Shown: positions 1-7,978, counted from the stretch's first letter. The stretch is 15,230 nucleotides of DNA from Mycobacterium sp. (GCA_025965815.1 JAOPWF010000600.1:1-15230), one strand, 5' to 3'. Numbers and translations are program-made. Notes: generated by a model not told the origin, from the letters alone.

Positions 1-323
1 AGGACCGCACTCACCCGCTCGTCATGCGAACCGATCTGCGGGACCGAAAGCGGAACTGCGATGAACCCCGCCTGCATTGCTCCCAAGAAGGCCGCGATGT
101 AGTCGAGGCCCTGCGGAGCCAGTATCACGGCCCTGTCCCCGGCCGAACCATGAAGCTTGACCTCGTGCGCGACGTTGAGTGTTCGGCGATACACCTGCGA
201 CCACGTCAGGGTTTCGGCAACCCCTGCCCAATCCTGCTCGTAGTCGGTATAGGTGAACGCTGTGTCACTGGGCTGCAGACCGGCACGCTCGCGCAGAATG
301 GACAGGAGAGTCGGCTGAGGCAT
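1..323 (-). CDS. Fatty acyl-AMP ligase (FadD/FAAL type), N-terminal part, runs off the left edge
   Basis: Reading leftwards from the ATG at 323-321 gives 107 codons with no stop before the window edge, so only the N-terminus is present. The protein begins [15 protein letters not shown] and contains [34 protein letters not shown] and [12 protein letters not shown]. These match the opening of mycobacterial FadD23/24/25/28-type fatty acyl-AMP ligases, which convert free long-chain fatty acids to acyl-adenylates and hand them to an ACP or polyketide synthase rather than to CoA. A full-length member is about 580 residues, so the catalytic motifs lie outside. It follows the other lipid genes on the same strand after a gap of about 190 bases and is probably the next gene of that operon or a closely linked unit. 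Which fadD paralogue it is cannot be decided from this part. Confidence 0.9.
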   Translation of the reverse strand, partial: MPQPTLLSILRERAGLQPSDTAFTYTDYEQDWAGVAETLTWSQVYRRTLNVAHEVKLHGSAGDRAVILAPQGLDYIAAFLGAMQAGFIAVPLSVPQIGSHDERVSAV

Positions 324-509
324 GAGCGTGAGGCTACCGTCCGCTGCGGTGGCGCGTGACTCGTGACGTGCGGAGTTCAGGTCGGCGACTTATCAGTTCA
401 TTCACCTGCGCGACGCCGAAACATTCGCGGAATCAATGAATGTCAGCCCGCATGCGAAATACAGCGAACCAGACGACAACTGTCAGCTGTCATCCGATGG
501 CCTTCCGCT

Positions 510-2279
510 TCAGGGCTTCCTCGAGATGCGTCGGGCGAGTGTCGCGCGCGCGTGGCGCAGTTCTCCGTTGGCCGCCTTGACCAGGAGCCCCGCGGCGGAG
601 ACCTTCTTGGGAGGGGCCAGCGTCCCTGCCAGCCACTGGGCGCGCGCCTCGCGTCGTCGGAGCTTTCCGCTGCTCGTTCGGGGCAGCGTTCCCGGCGCCA
701 GCAACTCCACCCGCGATGGCCGGATGCGCGTGCGCTCCTCGACTCGCGACGCCACGTCCTCCGCGAGCGTCGGCGGGGCGTCGGAAGTCGTCTCGACGAG
801 CATTGCCAGCGCCTCGTCATCCTCGCCGGCGGGGACGAATCCCACGGCAACTGCGCATCCGGTCCGGACGCCGTTCAGCCCATCCAACGCTGCCTCGAAC
901 TCCTCGGGCGCGTAATTGGCGCCGCGCACGATCACGATGTCCTTGTACCGTCCGCACAAGAAGAGTTCGCCGTCGTCGATGAACCCGAGATCCCCCGACT
1001 CCAGCCAACCGTCGTGCAACACCTGATCGGTCAGATCGGTCCGGCCGAAGTAGCCCACCATGACGCTGGGCCCACGAACGAAAACGTGACCGGCGTGCCC
1101 AGGAGGCAGGGGCATCCCGTGGTCATCGCGGATCTCGACCTCCACACCCGCCAGCGGACGGCCCACACTCACCAACTCTCTGCTTCCCGGCTCGACGACG
1201 CCCTCGGAGGCCAACTTGTCGGCATGCACCCCAAGGGTGCGGAAGGAGGTGCCAGCCGGCTTGAACGTCACGGCCAACGAGGCCTCCGCCATCCCATAGG
1301 CCGGCGTGAGCGACGACGCGCGAAAGCCCCAGCGCCCGAACCGCTCACTGAATCGCCGCTGCACCTCGGCGCTGACCGCCTCCGCTCCATTGAGACAGAC
1401 CCTCCATGAGGTCAGGTCCACGCCCTCGAGTTCGTCGTCGCGGATGCGTTTGAGGCACAAACCGAAGGCGAAATTAGGCGCCGCCGATACCGTGCCGCGG
1501 TGGCGTGAGATGGCGCGAAGCCACGCAGCCGGTATCGCGACGAACAACTCAGGCGGAATCAGGACGAGTGGACCTGGAACGTAGAACGCGGAGAGCAGAT
1601 TCCCGATCAATCCCATGTCGTGGTAGAGCGGCAGCCACGTGACGCCAACGTCCGGCGGTCCCTCATCTGTGTCGGTGGTGACGTAGGGCTTGATCGCGGC
1701 GAGGTTCGACAGCAGATTCGCATGGGTGAGGGCCACGGGCTTGGGATCGTTCGTCGTTCCTGACGAGAATTGGATCAATGCCACGTCGTCGGCAGCGACT
1801 TCTATCTCGCCCGACTTCATGCCGCCCAGGCTGGACGCGGTCACACAACCGAGGCGAGGCGCTGCGATCTGAACGGCGACCCCGAGGAACCGGCGGATGC
1901 GTTCGTCGGTCACCACCAAGGCCGCATCCACCGCCGCCAGCATGGCCGCGGTCCTCCGGTGATACTCCTCGAGTCTGCCGAGCCGGACGGGCGGATACAG
2001 CGGGACGGGGATAGCGCCCGCGCACAGCACGCCGAAGAGACACTCCACAAACTGCGGGGAGGTCGGCAGCACGAGCGCCACGCGATCGCCCTTCCGCACC
2101 CCGCGACCGGTCAGATCCGCAGCGATTGACAGCGCGTGCTCCCGTACGCGAGCCATCGGGACTTCCTGGTCTTCTTCTTTCCGGTTCACAAAGAGCAGGC
2201 TCGCGTGGCTCTGTGCGGCCACGGCGAGCATTTCATTGAGCGTCTGGTGCTTGGGACGGATCGCGGGAGCGCCTCTCAC
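510..2279 (-). CDS. Fatty acyl-AMP ligase / acyl-CoA synthetase-like adenylating enzyme
   Basis: This 589-residue protein of the ANL adenylating superfamily activates a carboxylic acid as acyl-AMP. Visible motifs are the P-loop-like A3 at about 171-186 (FSSGTTNDPKPVALTH), WLPLYHDMGLIG at 215-226, AYGMAEASL at 327-335, SGDLGF at 428-433, GRYKDIVIVRGANYAPEE at 443-460, and PRTSSGKLRR at 533-542, where K539 is the expected catalytic lysine. The YHDMG and YGMAEASL signatures favour the FAAL branch. The A3 motif is unusual, with N-D-P-K-P-V where G-x-P-K-G-V is common. The start is GTG at 2279 and overlaps the ACP stop by 4 bases (GTGA), which implies translational coupling. I infer that it loads its acyl group onto that ACP. 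Substrate chain length cannot be read. Confidence 0.93.
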   Translation of the reverse strand: MRGAPAIRPKHQTLNEMLAVAAQSHASLLFVNRKEEDQEVPMARVREHALSIAADLTGRGVRKGDRVALVLPTSPQFVECLFGVLCAGAIPVPLYPPVRLGRLEEYHRRTAAMLAAVDAALVVTDERIRRFLGVAVQIAAPRLGCVTASSLGGMKSGEIEVAADDVALIQFSSGTTNDPKPVALTHANLLSNLAAIKPYVTTDTDEGPPDVGVTWLPLYHDMGLIGNLLSAFYVPGPLVLIPPELFVAIPAAWLRAISRHRGTVSAAPNFAFGLCLKRIRDDELEGVDLTSWRVCLNGAEAVSAEVQRRFSERFGRWGFRASSLTPAYGMAEASLAVTFKPAGTSFRTLGVHADKLASEGVVEPGSRELVSVGRPLAGVEVEIRDDHGMPLPPGHAGHVFVRGPSVMVGYFGRTDLTDQVLHDGWLESGDLGFIDDGELFLCGRYKDIVIVRGANYAPEEFEAALDGLNGVRTGCAVAVGFVPAGEDDEALAMLVETTSDAPPTLAEDVASRVEERTRIRPSRVELLAPGTLPRTSSGKLRRREARAQWLAGTLAPPKKVSAAGLLVKAANGELRHARATLARRISRKP

Positions 2280-2542
2280 GATCGCTCCTGAGTGCGGCGG
2301 ACCACCAATTCTGCTAGATCGCCAATAGTCCGGGGATCCTCCGCGTCATCGTCTTCTAGGGCGATGTCATAGCGCGCCTCAATCTTGAAGACGAGCGACA
2401 TCACCTTGAGTGAATCCAGCCCCCTATCCAGGAGATTCGAATCGGCCGTGAGATCGACAATTCCCACTTCAGCCCGAATCAGGTCGATGAGCTCCCGAGT
2501 CACGGCCTCGACTTCGGCCGAGTTCTCTGTTGGCGTTGTCAT
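2276..2542 (-). CDS. Free-standing acyl carrier protein
   Basis: This 88-residue acyl carrier protein carries the phosphopantetheine attachment motif GLDSLKVMSL, with the modified serine at about residue 44. It is acidic and predicted helical, the usual size for a discrete ACP. The start is taken as ATG 2542 because GAAAGGGGG lies a few bases upstream in the coding strand. An in-frame upstream extension to 2593 exists but adds a basic segment (GDCADGRFLVRGKG) unlike ACPs and lacks a better ribosome site. Its stop overlaps the ligase start by 4 bases and the KAS III-like gene lies about 78 bases upstream. It should carry the acyl chain between the ligase and the condensing enzyme. Confidence 0.93.
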   Translation of the reverse strand: MTTPTENSAEVEAVTRELIDLIRAEVGIVDLTADSNLLDRGLDSLKVMSLVFKIEARYDIALEDDDAEDPRTIGDLAELVVRRTQERS

Positions 2543-2557
2543 CGCAACCCCCTTTCC
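2528..2557 (-). promoter_or_regulatory. Ribosome binding site that decides the ACP start
   Basis: In the minus strand the sequence GGAAAGGGGGTTGCG runs directly into the ATG at 2542. The purine run is 5-6 bases from the ATG, which is good Shine-Dalgarno placement. It supports the 88-residue form over the 105-residue upstream extension. Confidence 0.6.
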
Positions 2558-2620
2558 ACGGACAAGAAAGCGCCCATCCGCGCAATCGCCCACTTAGACG
2601 GCGCCTCCACTAGCAGGTCA

Positions 2621-3640
2621 TCACGGTCGGCCGCCCCATCGGATGGCTGCGGCGGCGGCGAAGTCGCCGGCGTGGGCGAACCCGGCCATCATGACGGTGT
2701 CGTTGGGCTTGACTTGGCTGTCATTGATCGCGGCGTCGAAGTTGACCGGAATGCCGACGGCGAACAGGTTCCCGCACTCGTGGAACGTGTCTCGGTGCCG
2801 CTCGGGCGGCACTTCGAGGGCCTCGCTCCAGTTGCGCAAAAACACCCGGTTGGGCTGATTGGTCACCAGCAGATCGAGGTCCTTGGACTTGACCCCGATG
2901 CGGTCGCAGACGACACGCGCCACTCTGGGAACCATCCGGTTGCCCCTGGACATCACCTTCATGATCTTGGCCTCGTTGAAGCCGACATACCCCTCGCCGG
3001 TGCCCGCTTGCCACCACAGCCGCGGCGGGTCAGCGGTCAGGGTCATGTCGCCGGCGTACTCACCGTAGTACTGGCATTCGATATCTAGAATCGGTGACTT
3101 CTCCGACAGACTCAGCAGACCCACCGCTGCACCGTCACCGGGCACCGAGGATTGCGCCAGCTTGCGAACCTGATCCTGTTCGAAAATCTTGCCCGCAGCA
3201 TTCTGTGCGCACGCGATCAGCGCGGTGCGCCCGGCGCCGGACGCCAACAGCTGGCGAGCCAGCTTCATCATCAACAGAAACGCAGCGCACCCACCGTTGT
3301 GGACATCGATGACGTACTCGGGGTACATGGCCAGCCGATTGGCCACCTCGCCCCCGGCGCCGACCAAGGGCAGATCGGGCATCTGGGAATGCGTCAGCAG
3401 CACATCGATATCGGCGAGCAGATCTGGCCCATGCCGGTCCACCAGCCCTGCCGTCGCCCGCTCGATCATGTCGACGTTCGATTCCTCAAACGCGGCATGG
3501 TGGCGATATTCGGGTGGTCGGAACATCGGGTTCTCGCGCAGATCGTCCGCGCCTGCCCACTCGGCGTAGTACTCCGCGGGGACCCGGGTTTCGGGCAGAT
3601 AGGTGGAAACGTCGATCAGGCTGACCGTGGGCCTGTTCAT
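2621..3640 (-). CDS. 3-oxoacyl-ACP synthase III-like condensing enzyme (variant active site)
   Basis: This is a FabH/KAS III-type thiolase-fold protein of about 339 residues. Numbered from the longer possible start (ATG 3652, 343 aa), the nucleophile is Cys122 in HNGGCAAFL and the second half carries PGDGAAVGLL at 171-180. The motif that is normally P-H-Q-A-N reads V-T-N-Q-P-N at 263-268, so the catalytic His position is Asn265. The oxyanion-hole Asn of GNxxAxxIP is kept (GNLFAVGIP, N295). Cys and Asn without His is atypical for decarboxylative condensation. An acyl-transfer or other non-canonical role, as known for some KAS III-like enzymes of secondary metabolism, is plausible but inferred. 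I prefer ATG 3640 because GATGAGG precedes it at good spacing; ATG 3652 overlaps the upstream stop (ATGA). It sits directly before the ACP and ligase, so its acyl donor is probably that ACP. Confidence 0.88.
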   Translation of the reverse strand: MNRPTVSLIDVSTYLPETRVPAEYYAEWAGADDLRENPMFRPPEYRHHAAFEESNVDMIERATAGLVDRHGPDLLADIDVLLTHSQMPDLPLVGAGGEVANRLAMYPEYVIDVHNGGCAAFLLMMKLARQLLASGAGRTALIACAQNAAGKIFEQDQVRKLAQSSVPGDGAAVGLLSLSEKSPILDIECQYYGEYAGDMTLTADPPRLWWQAGTGEGYVGFNEAKIMKVMSRGNRMVPRVARVVCDRIGVKSKDLDLLVTNQPNRVFLRNWSEALEVPPERHRDTFHECGNLFAVGIPVNFDAAINDSQVKPNDTVMMAGFAHAGDFAAAAAIRWGGRP

Positions 3641-3648
3641 CTCGGGCC

Positions 3649-3876
3649 TCATCTCATCCAGGCCGGGGTGACCGGCAGCCGTGTTGGTGGCGGTATTCGG
3701 CGATCCGAGGTGATCTCAGGACAAAAATATGGGGCGCCGTAAATAGCTTCAAATCTGGCGCCATCCACGCCGCTGATGTGCCCGATCCCGATTGCCGAAA
3801 GGTGTTCAGCAATGTGGTCAACCACCCGCGGTGGCCCTGCCGGCCTCACTTCGGCAGTCCGTCGATTAACGGTCAT
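3649..3876 (-). CDS. Short ORF resembling the N-terminus of a ThDP-dependent decarboxylase
   Basis: This is a 75-codon reading frame from ATG 3876 (a TTG at 3885 is also in frame) ending four bases inside the next gene (ATGA overlap with ATG 3652). Residues in VVDHIAEHLSAIGIGHISGVDGARFEAIY resemble the first helix and strand of the pyrimidine-binding domain of acetolactate synthase or pyruvate decarboxylase-type enzymes, where [HY]VFGVDGANIEDLY is typical. After GAPYF the likeness ends and a proline/arginine-rich tail follows. Family members are about 550 residues, so this is at most a truncated remnant. It could alternatively be a genuine small leader peptide that couples translation of the condensing enzyme. 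GGGGGGTAGG lies 10-20 bases upstream as a possible ribosome site. Family assignment is tentative. Confidence 0.5.
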   Translation of the reverse strand: MTVNRRTAEVRPAGPPRVVDHIAEHLSAIGIGHISGVDGARFEAIYGAPYFCPEITSDRRIPPPTRLPVTPAWMR

Positions 3877-4338
3877 GTGACTCAATACCTACCCCCCAAC
3901 CTCGAGTCAGCCCGGAAACATCGTGACCAGCTGTTTGGACTCTATGAGTAGACCCGCGGTTGTGCACAACGTTACAACCCGCGTCCACAAGATTCTCGGC
4001 ACAATTTCAATCTGCAAGTAGTCGAAGGGATTCGGCTGTGATACGGAACGACGACGCATCGTTGCGGCACAACTACCCAGGATCAGACGTCGCGAGCATC
4101 AGCAACAGCGCACCACGAGGCGTCTATGGAATTCGGCTTTCCTATTGGGCCGGCCACTTACGCCGCGGGTCGGCGTCGCGCCAACCCTGGGAACCGGTCG
4201 AGCGCTTTATTGTCTTCACAATCCACCGGGGCGGTGACTCTCTCAGCTACGAGGAGCCAATTTGAAAGCCCATGGGCCACAACAGCCATACACTCTCATC
4301 ATCAGCGGGAACCCCGGCTCAACGAGGAGCGATTACCC
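3877..4338. promoter_or_regulatory. Divergent intergenic region between the lipid operon and aceA
   Basis: These 462 bases separate two diverging transcription units and must contain both promoters. I see a 12-base perfect palindrome at 3959-3970 and a small inverted repeat ATTGT-N4-ACAAT at 4209-4222. I cannot assign clear -10/-35 pairs. Open frames across this stretch, including the in-frame extension of aceA back to 4126, have no family likeness and are not called. Confidence 0.6.
3959..3970. promoter_or_regulatory. 12-base perfect palindrome, candidate operator
   Basis: GTTGTGCACAAC is a perfect palindrome and is followed at once by GTTACAAC, a near repeat of its left arm. It lies about 83 bases upstream of the start of the leftward operon and about 370 bases upstream of aceA, so an operator for the leftward lipid operon is more likely. 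The regulator is unknown. Confidence 0.4.
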
Positions 4339-4341
4339 ATG
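4324..4341 (+). promoter_or_regulatory. Ribosome binding site deciding the aceA start
   Basis: GAGGAG at 4324-4329 lies 9 bases before ATG 4339. This, with the family start [10 protein letters not shown], fixes the start and rejects the 71-residue in-frame extension back to 4126. Confidence 0.75.
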
Positions 4342-6636
4342 GCCACCATCGAAGCCGAAATAGCGGCCCACACACCCTTCGAGCGGGACGTCGCCGCGAC
4401 GCGGCGATACTTCGACGGTCCGCGCTTTGACGGGATCGTTCGCCTCTACACGGCGCGCCAAGTCGTCGAGCAGCGCGGCACGATCCCCGCCGACTACATC
4501 GTGGCGCGAGAGGCGGCAGCGGCTTTCTACGATCGCCTGCGCGAGCTCTTCGCCGAACGCAAGAGCATCACTACATTCGGTCCCTACTCGCCGGGGCAGG
4601 CAGTGACGATGAAGCGGATGGGGATCGAGGGAATCTATCTGGGTGGTTGGGCGACTTCGGCTAAGGGCTCCATCAGCGAGGATCCGGGACCCGATCTCGC
4701 CAGCTACCCGCTGAGCCAGGTGCCGGACGAGGCCGCCGGATTAGTGCGCGCCCTTCTCACCGCCGACCGCAATCAGCAGTACCTGCGCCTGCGCATGACA
4801 GAAGCGCAACGCGCCGCGACCCCGGCTCACGACTTCCGGCCGTTCATCATCGCCGACGCCGATACCGGCCACGGTGGCGATCCGCATGTGCGCAACCTGA
4901 TCCGCCGCTTTGTAGAGGTGGGTGTGCCGGGATACCACATCGAGGATCAGCGCCCCGGCACGAAGAAGTGCGGCCATCAGGGCGGCAAGGTTCTCGTACC
5001 GTCGGACGAACAGATCAAGCGCCTCAACGCCGCCCGCTTCCAGCTCGACGTGATGAAGGTGCCCGGCATCCTCGTCGCGCGCACGGATGCCGAGGCGGCC
5101 AACCTGATCGACAGCCGCGCCGACGAGCGTGATCAGCCGTTCCTCCTCGGTGTCACCAACCTTCAGATTCCCTCGTACAAAGCCTGTTTCCTGGCAATGA
5201 TGCGTCGCTTCTACGACCGTGGGATCAAGGAGCTGAATGGTCATCTCCTCTACTCTCTGCCGGACGGCGAGTACGCCGCCGCAACTGCCTGGCTGGAGCG
5301 CCGGGGCATCCTGGACCTGGTCTCCGAGGCGGCCGCGGCTTGGCAGCAGGACGGGGAGCAATCGATTGACGCTCTCTTCGATGAGGTCGAGTCGCGCTTC
5401 ATCGAAGCCTGGGAGGAAGACGCCGGGTTGCAGACCTACGGCGAGGCCGTGGCGAAGCTGCTGGAATTCCGCGAGGGCGAGGGCGAACCCCCCGATATGA
5501 GCGCGGCGGACTGGCGGCGGTTCGCCGAGCGTGCGTCACTGTATGCGGCCCGGGAAAAGGCGAAGGAGTTGGGCGCCGACGCCGGATGGGACTGCGAGCT
5601 GGCGAAAACCCCCGAAGGTTATTACCAGCTCCGCGGCGGCATCCCCTATGCGATCGCCAAGTCCCTCGCCGCGGCGCCGTTCGCCGACATCCTCTGGATG
5701 GAGACGAAGACCGCCGATCTCGCCGACGCCCGGCAGTTCGCCGAGGCGGTCCACGCGGAGTTTCCCGACAAGATGCTGGCCTACAACCTCTCCCCTTCGT
5801 TCAACTGGGACACCACCGGCATGAGCGACGAGGAGATGCGGGCCTTCCCCGACGAGCTCGGCAAGATGGGCTTCGTCTTCAACTTCATGACCTATGGCGG
5901 ACACCAGATCGACGGTGTCGCCGCCGAGGAGTTCGCCACCGCCCTCAAGCAGGACGGCATGCTGTCGTTGGCGCGGCTGCAGCGCAAGATGCGCCTGGTC
6001 GAGTCGCCCTACCGCACCCCACAAACCCTGGTGGGCGGTCCGCGCAGCGACGCCGCACTGGCCGCCTCGTCGGGGCGCACGGCAACCACGAAGGCCATGG
6101 GCAAGGGCTCCACCCAGCACCAGCATCTCGTGCAGACCGAGGTGCCGCGCAAGCTGCTGGAGGAATGGCTGGCGATGTGGAGCGAGCACTACCAGCTCGG
6201 CGAGAAGCTCCGCGTACAGCTACGGCCGCTGCGCGCGGGCGGGGAGCTGCTCGAGCTCGGCATTTATGGCGAACGGGCCGACGGCGAGGACAAGCTCGCC
6301 AACGTGATCGTCGATCCCATCAAAGACCGGCACGGCCGCAGCATCCTGACGGTGCGCGACCAGAACACCTTCGCCGAGACGCTACGTCAGAAGCGCCTGA
6401 TGACCTTGATTCACCTCTGGCTGGTGCACCGATTTAAAGCCGATGCGGTGTACTACGTCACGCCGACGGAGGACAACCTTTATCAGACCGAGAAGATGAA
6501 GTCCCACGGCATCTTCAGCGACGTCTACCAGGAGGTCGGCGAGATCGTCGTGGCGGACGTGAACCACCCGCGCATCGCCGAGCTGCTGGCGCCCGATCGC
6601 GAAGCGCTGTGGCGGTTGATTCGCAAGGAAGACTAG
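4339..6636 (+). CDS. aceA: Isocitrate lyase, long two-domain type (ICL2)
   Basis: This 765-residue isocitrate lyase cleaves isocitrate to glyoxylate and succinate in the glyoxylate shunt. In mycobacteria such enzymes also act as methylisocitrate lyase in propionate metabolism. The catalytic motif KKCGH is at 209-213 with Cys211. Metal and substrate residues are visible in [10 protein letters not shown] (171-180), YHIEDQ (199-204), VARTDAEA (247-254) and NLSPSFNW (483-490). The C-terminal part (about 600-765, containing [18 protein letters not shown] and a GNAT-like segment) matches the extra domain of M. tuberculosis ICL2, known to bind acyl-CoA and regulate activity. The length equals the usual 766 or so, and the reading frame is intact, whereas aceA is split in M. 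tuberculosis H37Rv. It stands alone after a divergent promoter. A link between fatty-acid catabolism and the lipid operon next door is contextual only. Confidence 0.97.
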   Translation: MATIEAEIAAHTPFERDVAATRRYFDGPRFDGIVRLYTARQVVEQRGTIPADYIVAREAAAAFYDRLRELFAERKSITTFGPYSPGQAVTMKRMGIEGIYLGGWATSAKGSISEDPGPDLASYPLSQVPDEAAGLVRALLTADRNQQYLRLRMTEAQRAATPAHDFRPFIIADADTGHGGDPHVRNLIRRFVEVGVPGYHIEDQRPGTKKCGHQGGKVLVPSDEQIKRLNAARFQLDVMKVPGILVARTDAEAANLIDSRADERDQPFLLGVTNLQIPSYKACFLAMMRRFYDRGIKELNGHLLYSLPDGEYAAATAWLERRGILDLVSEAAAAWQQDGEQSIDALFDEVESRFIEAWEEDAGLQTYGEAVAKLLEFREGEGEPPDMSAADWRRFAERASLYAAREKAKELGADAGWDCELAKTPEGYYQLRGGIPYAIAKSLAAAPFADILWMETKTADLADARQFAEAVHAEFPDKMLAYNLSPSFNWDTTGMSDEEMRAFPDELGKMGFVFNFMTYGGHQIDGVAAEEFATALKQDGMLSLARLQRKMRLVESPYRTPQTLVGGPRSDAALAASSGRTATTKAMGKGSTQHQHLVQTEVPRKLLEEWLAMWSEHYQLGEKLRVQLRPLRAGGELLELGIYGERADGEDKLANVIVDPIKDRHGRSILTVRDQNTFAETLRQKRLMTLIHLWLVHRFKADAVYYVTPTEDNLYQTEKMKSHGIFSDVYQEVGEIVVADVNHPRIAELLAPDREALWRLIRKED

Positions 6637-6759
6637 AAGACGCATCTCCGCGCCTCGCCGGAGCTGGAGAAGCGGGTTTGAGCAAGCCTCTGGGCGAAGA
6701 GGGTCTTCGTTGACCTTGAGTTCCCGTCTCCACCCAGAATCCGTTCACGAGCGGCATGA

Positions 6760-6792
6760 AAACGGCCCCGGAGAAGTCTCCGAGGGCCGTTT
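6760..6792. terminator. Terminator-like hairpin next to tRNA-like copy 1
   Basis: The arms AAACGGCCCCGGAG and CTCCGAGGGCCGTTT pair with a single bulged base around the loop AAGT. On the minus strand it ends in TTTT, so it would serve as an intrinsic terminator for a tRNA read leftwards. On the plus strand it ends in TTT and may stop aceA transcripts 124 bases after the stop codon. Copy 3 has a similar hairpin in the same relative place. Confidence 0.6.
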
Positions 6793-6796
6793 CCGC

Positions 6797-6843
6797 TGGT
6801 AGCGGGGACAGGACTCGAACTGCGACCGCTGGGTTATGAGCCA
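6797..6843 (-). repeat. Degenerate tRNA-fMet 3' half, copy 1 (att-like remnant)
   Basis: Read on the minus strand this is the anticodon arm, variable loop, T arm, acceptor strand and encoded CCA of an actinobacterial initiator tRNA: GGCTCATAACCCA with anticodon CAT, then GTTCGAGTCCTG, CCCCGCT and ACCA. The T stem lacks one base and the 5' half is missing apart from a short TACCGAG match, so it is not a working tRNA. The 3' ends of tRNA genes are classic integrase target sites, and two more copies in the same orientation follow at 8032 and 14222. Confidence 0.7.
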
Positions 6844-7069
6844 CGTACCGAGAGTTTCTCGCTGAACGCAGTGTTTCAAAAGCGCAGGTCAACGGGCTTC
6901 ACGTGTCCCACCGGTTGCAGCCCATCGCACTGATTTAGGGCAGTTACGCGTACCCATCCCTCCCCCACCGAATCACCGGTAGTCGCATCCACTTGTGACA
7001 AGCGCCGCCGAGTGCGGCCCGCCGCAACCCTGCGTTCGTCCGTACGCTTAAGGCGCGCTCGGCGTCGCG

Positions 7070-7978
7070 ATGTGTCAGCATTGGTCCGTGAGGCCACGCC
7101 GCATCGCTAGTTTGATCGGCGCTGCGACAGCGGCGACTTGGGCGATCCAGAGTGCACCGATGCCCGCCGCGCACGCGGCGGCGTGCCCCGACGCCGAGGT
7201 GGTATTTGCCCGCGGCACCACCGAACTGCCTGGTGTGGGCCCCACGGGACAGGCGTTCGTCGACACGCTGCGCTCGCAAGTCGGCGCGAAGTCGGTCGGG
7301 GTGTACGCGGTCGACTACCCTGCCACCACCGATTTCCCCACCGCCGTCGATGGAATTACGGACACGCGCGCACATGTCCTTGCCACCGCGGCGAACTGCC
7401 CTCACACCAAGATGGTGCTCGGCGGATTTTCCCAAGGCGCGGCGGTCATAGGCTTCGTCACCGCGAACGTTGTGCCCGACGGGGTTTCTGCTTTGGACGT
7501 GCCTGCGCCGATGCCCCCTGACGTGGCCAACCACATCGCAGCGGTTGCCCTCTTCGGAAAACCGTCGACGCGCTTCATGCACGCGATCAATGACCCGCCG
7601 ATCGCCATCGGCCCACAGTATGTGGCCAAGACCATCGACCTGTGTGTAGACAACGACCTGGTTTGCTCTTCTGACGGGAGGAGCTTTTCCGCGCACAACC
7701 AGTATGTAGAGACCGGCATGGTTGACCAGGGAGCGGCTTTCGTCGCGAGTCAACTCCAGGCGAGTTGGGCCTCGGATGTGCCGGGGCCGCCGCCTGTAGC
7801 GTCACCGCAGACGCCGCCGGCGCCCCTGCCGCTTTCCGCGCCTGCAGGTCCACTTGCACCGTCGTCGCCCCCTTCGGCAGGTGCGGCCCCGTCACCACAT
7901 CTGCCGTCGGCACCTTTGACACCTCCCGGCCCAGCAGCTCCAGTTGCACCGCCGCCGCCCGTTGGGTCACTCGGCTGA
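7070..7978 (+). CDS. Secreted cutinase-family serine esterase with proline-rich tail
   Basis: This 302-residue alpha/beta hydrolase of the cutinase family (mycobacterial Culp type) hydrolyses ester bonds of lipids outside the cytoplasm. A signal peptide covers about 1-36, with a basic start (VRPRR), a hydrophobic core and AHA-A before the mature protein. The catalytic triad is Ser121 in GFSQG, Asp196 in DNDLVC and His209 in SAHNQY. Cys39-Cys110 and Cys192-Cys199 fit the two conserved disulfides. Residues about 237-302 form a Pro/Ala/Ser-rich tail beyond the catalytic domain; compact members are about 217 residues. The start is uncertain between ATG 7070 and GTG 7088, and neither has a clear Shine-Dalgarno site. 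The gene stands alone between tRNA-like copies 1 and 2, as if it were the whole cargo of that interval. The natural substrate cannot be read. Confidence 0.93.
   Translation: MCQHWSVRPRRIASLIGAATAATWAIQSAPMPAAHAAACPDAEVVFARGTTELPGVGPTGQAFVDTLRSQVGAKSVGVYAVDYPATTDFPTAVDGITDTRAHVLATAANCPHTKMVLGGFSQGAAVIGFVTANVVPDGVSALDVPAPMPPDVANHIAAVALFGKPSTRFMHAINDPPIAIGPQYVAKTIDLCVDNDLVCSSDGRSFSAHNQYVETGMVDQGAAFVASQLQASWASDVPGPPPVASPQTPPAPLPLSAPAGPLAPSSPPSAGAAPSPHLPSAPLTPPGPAAPVAPPPPVGSLG

Larger units (their letters stand above)
6637..7069. other. Intergenic stretch after aceA with hairpin and tRNA-like repeat
   Basis: No gene is visible in these 433 bases. They hold an AATCCGTTCACGA motif at 6738-6750, a strong hairpin at 6760-6792 and the first tRNA-fMet 3'-half copy at 6797-6843. 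I see nothing recognisable from 6845 to the cutinase start. Confidence 0.6.

Noticed and set aside
363..1409. 348-codon plus-strand frame
   Set aside because: It is antisense to the fatty acyl-AMP ligase, has no family likeness and is explained by GC-rich codon bias.
4126..4338. N-terminal extension of isocitrate lyase
   Set aside because: The family begins at [10 protein letters not shown] and a good ribosome site precedes ATG 4339.
5536..6189. 217-codon minus-strand frame
   Set aside because: It lies wholly antisense to aceA and has no recognisable protein family.
6797..6880. A complete tRNA gene at copy 1
   Set aside because: The T stem lacks a base, and the D arm and 5' acceptor strand are missing; only a TACCGAG match remains of the 5' half.
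6944..7753. 269-codon minus-strand frame
   Set aside because: It is antisense to the cutinase, with Arg/Gly/His-rich composition typical of shadow frames.
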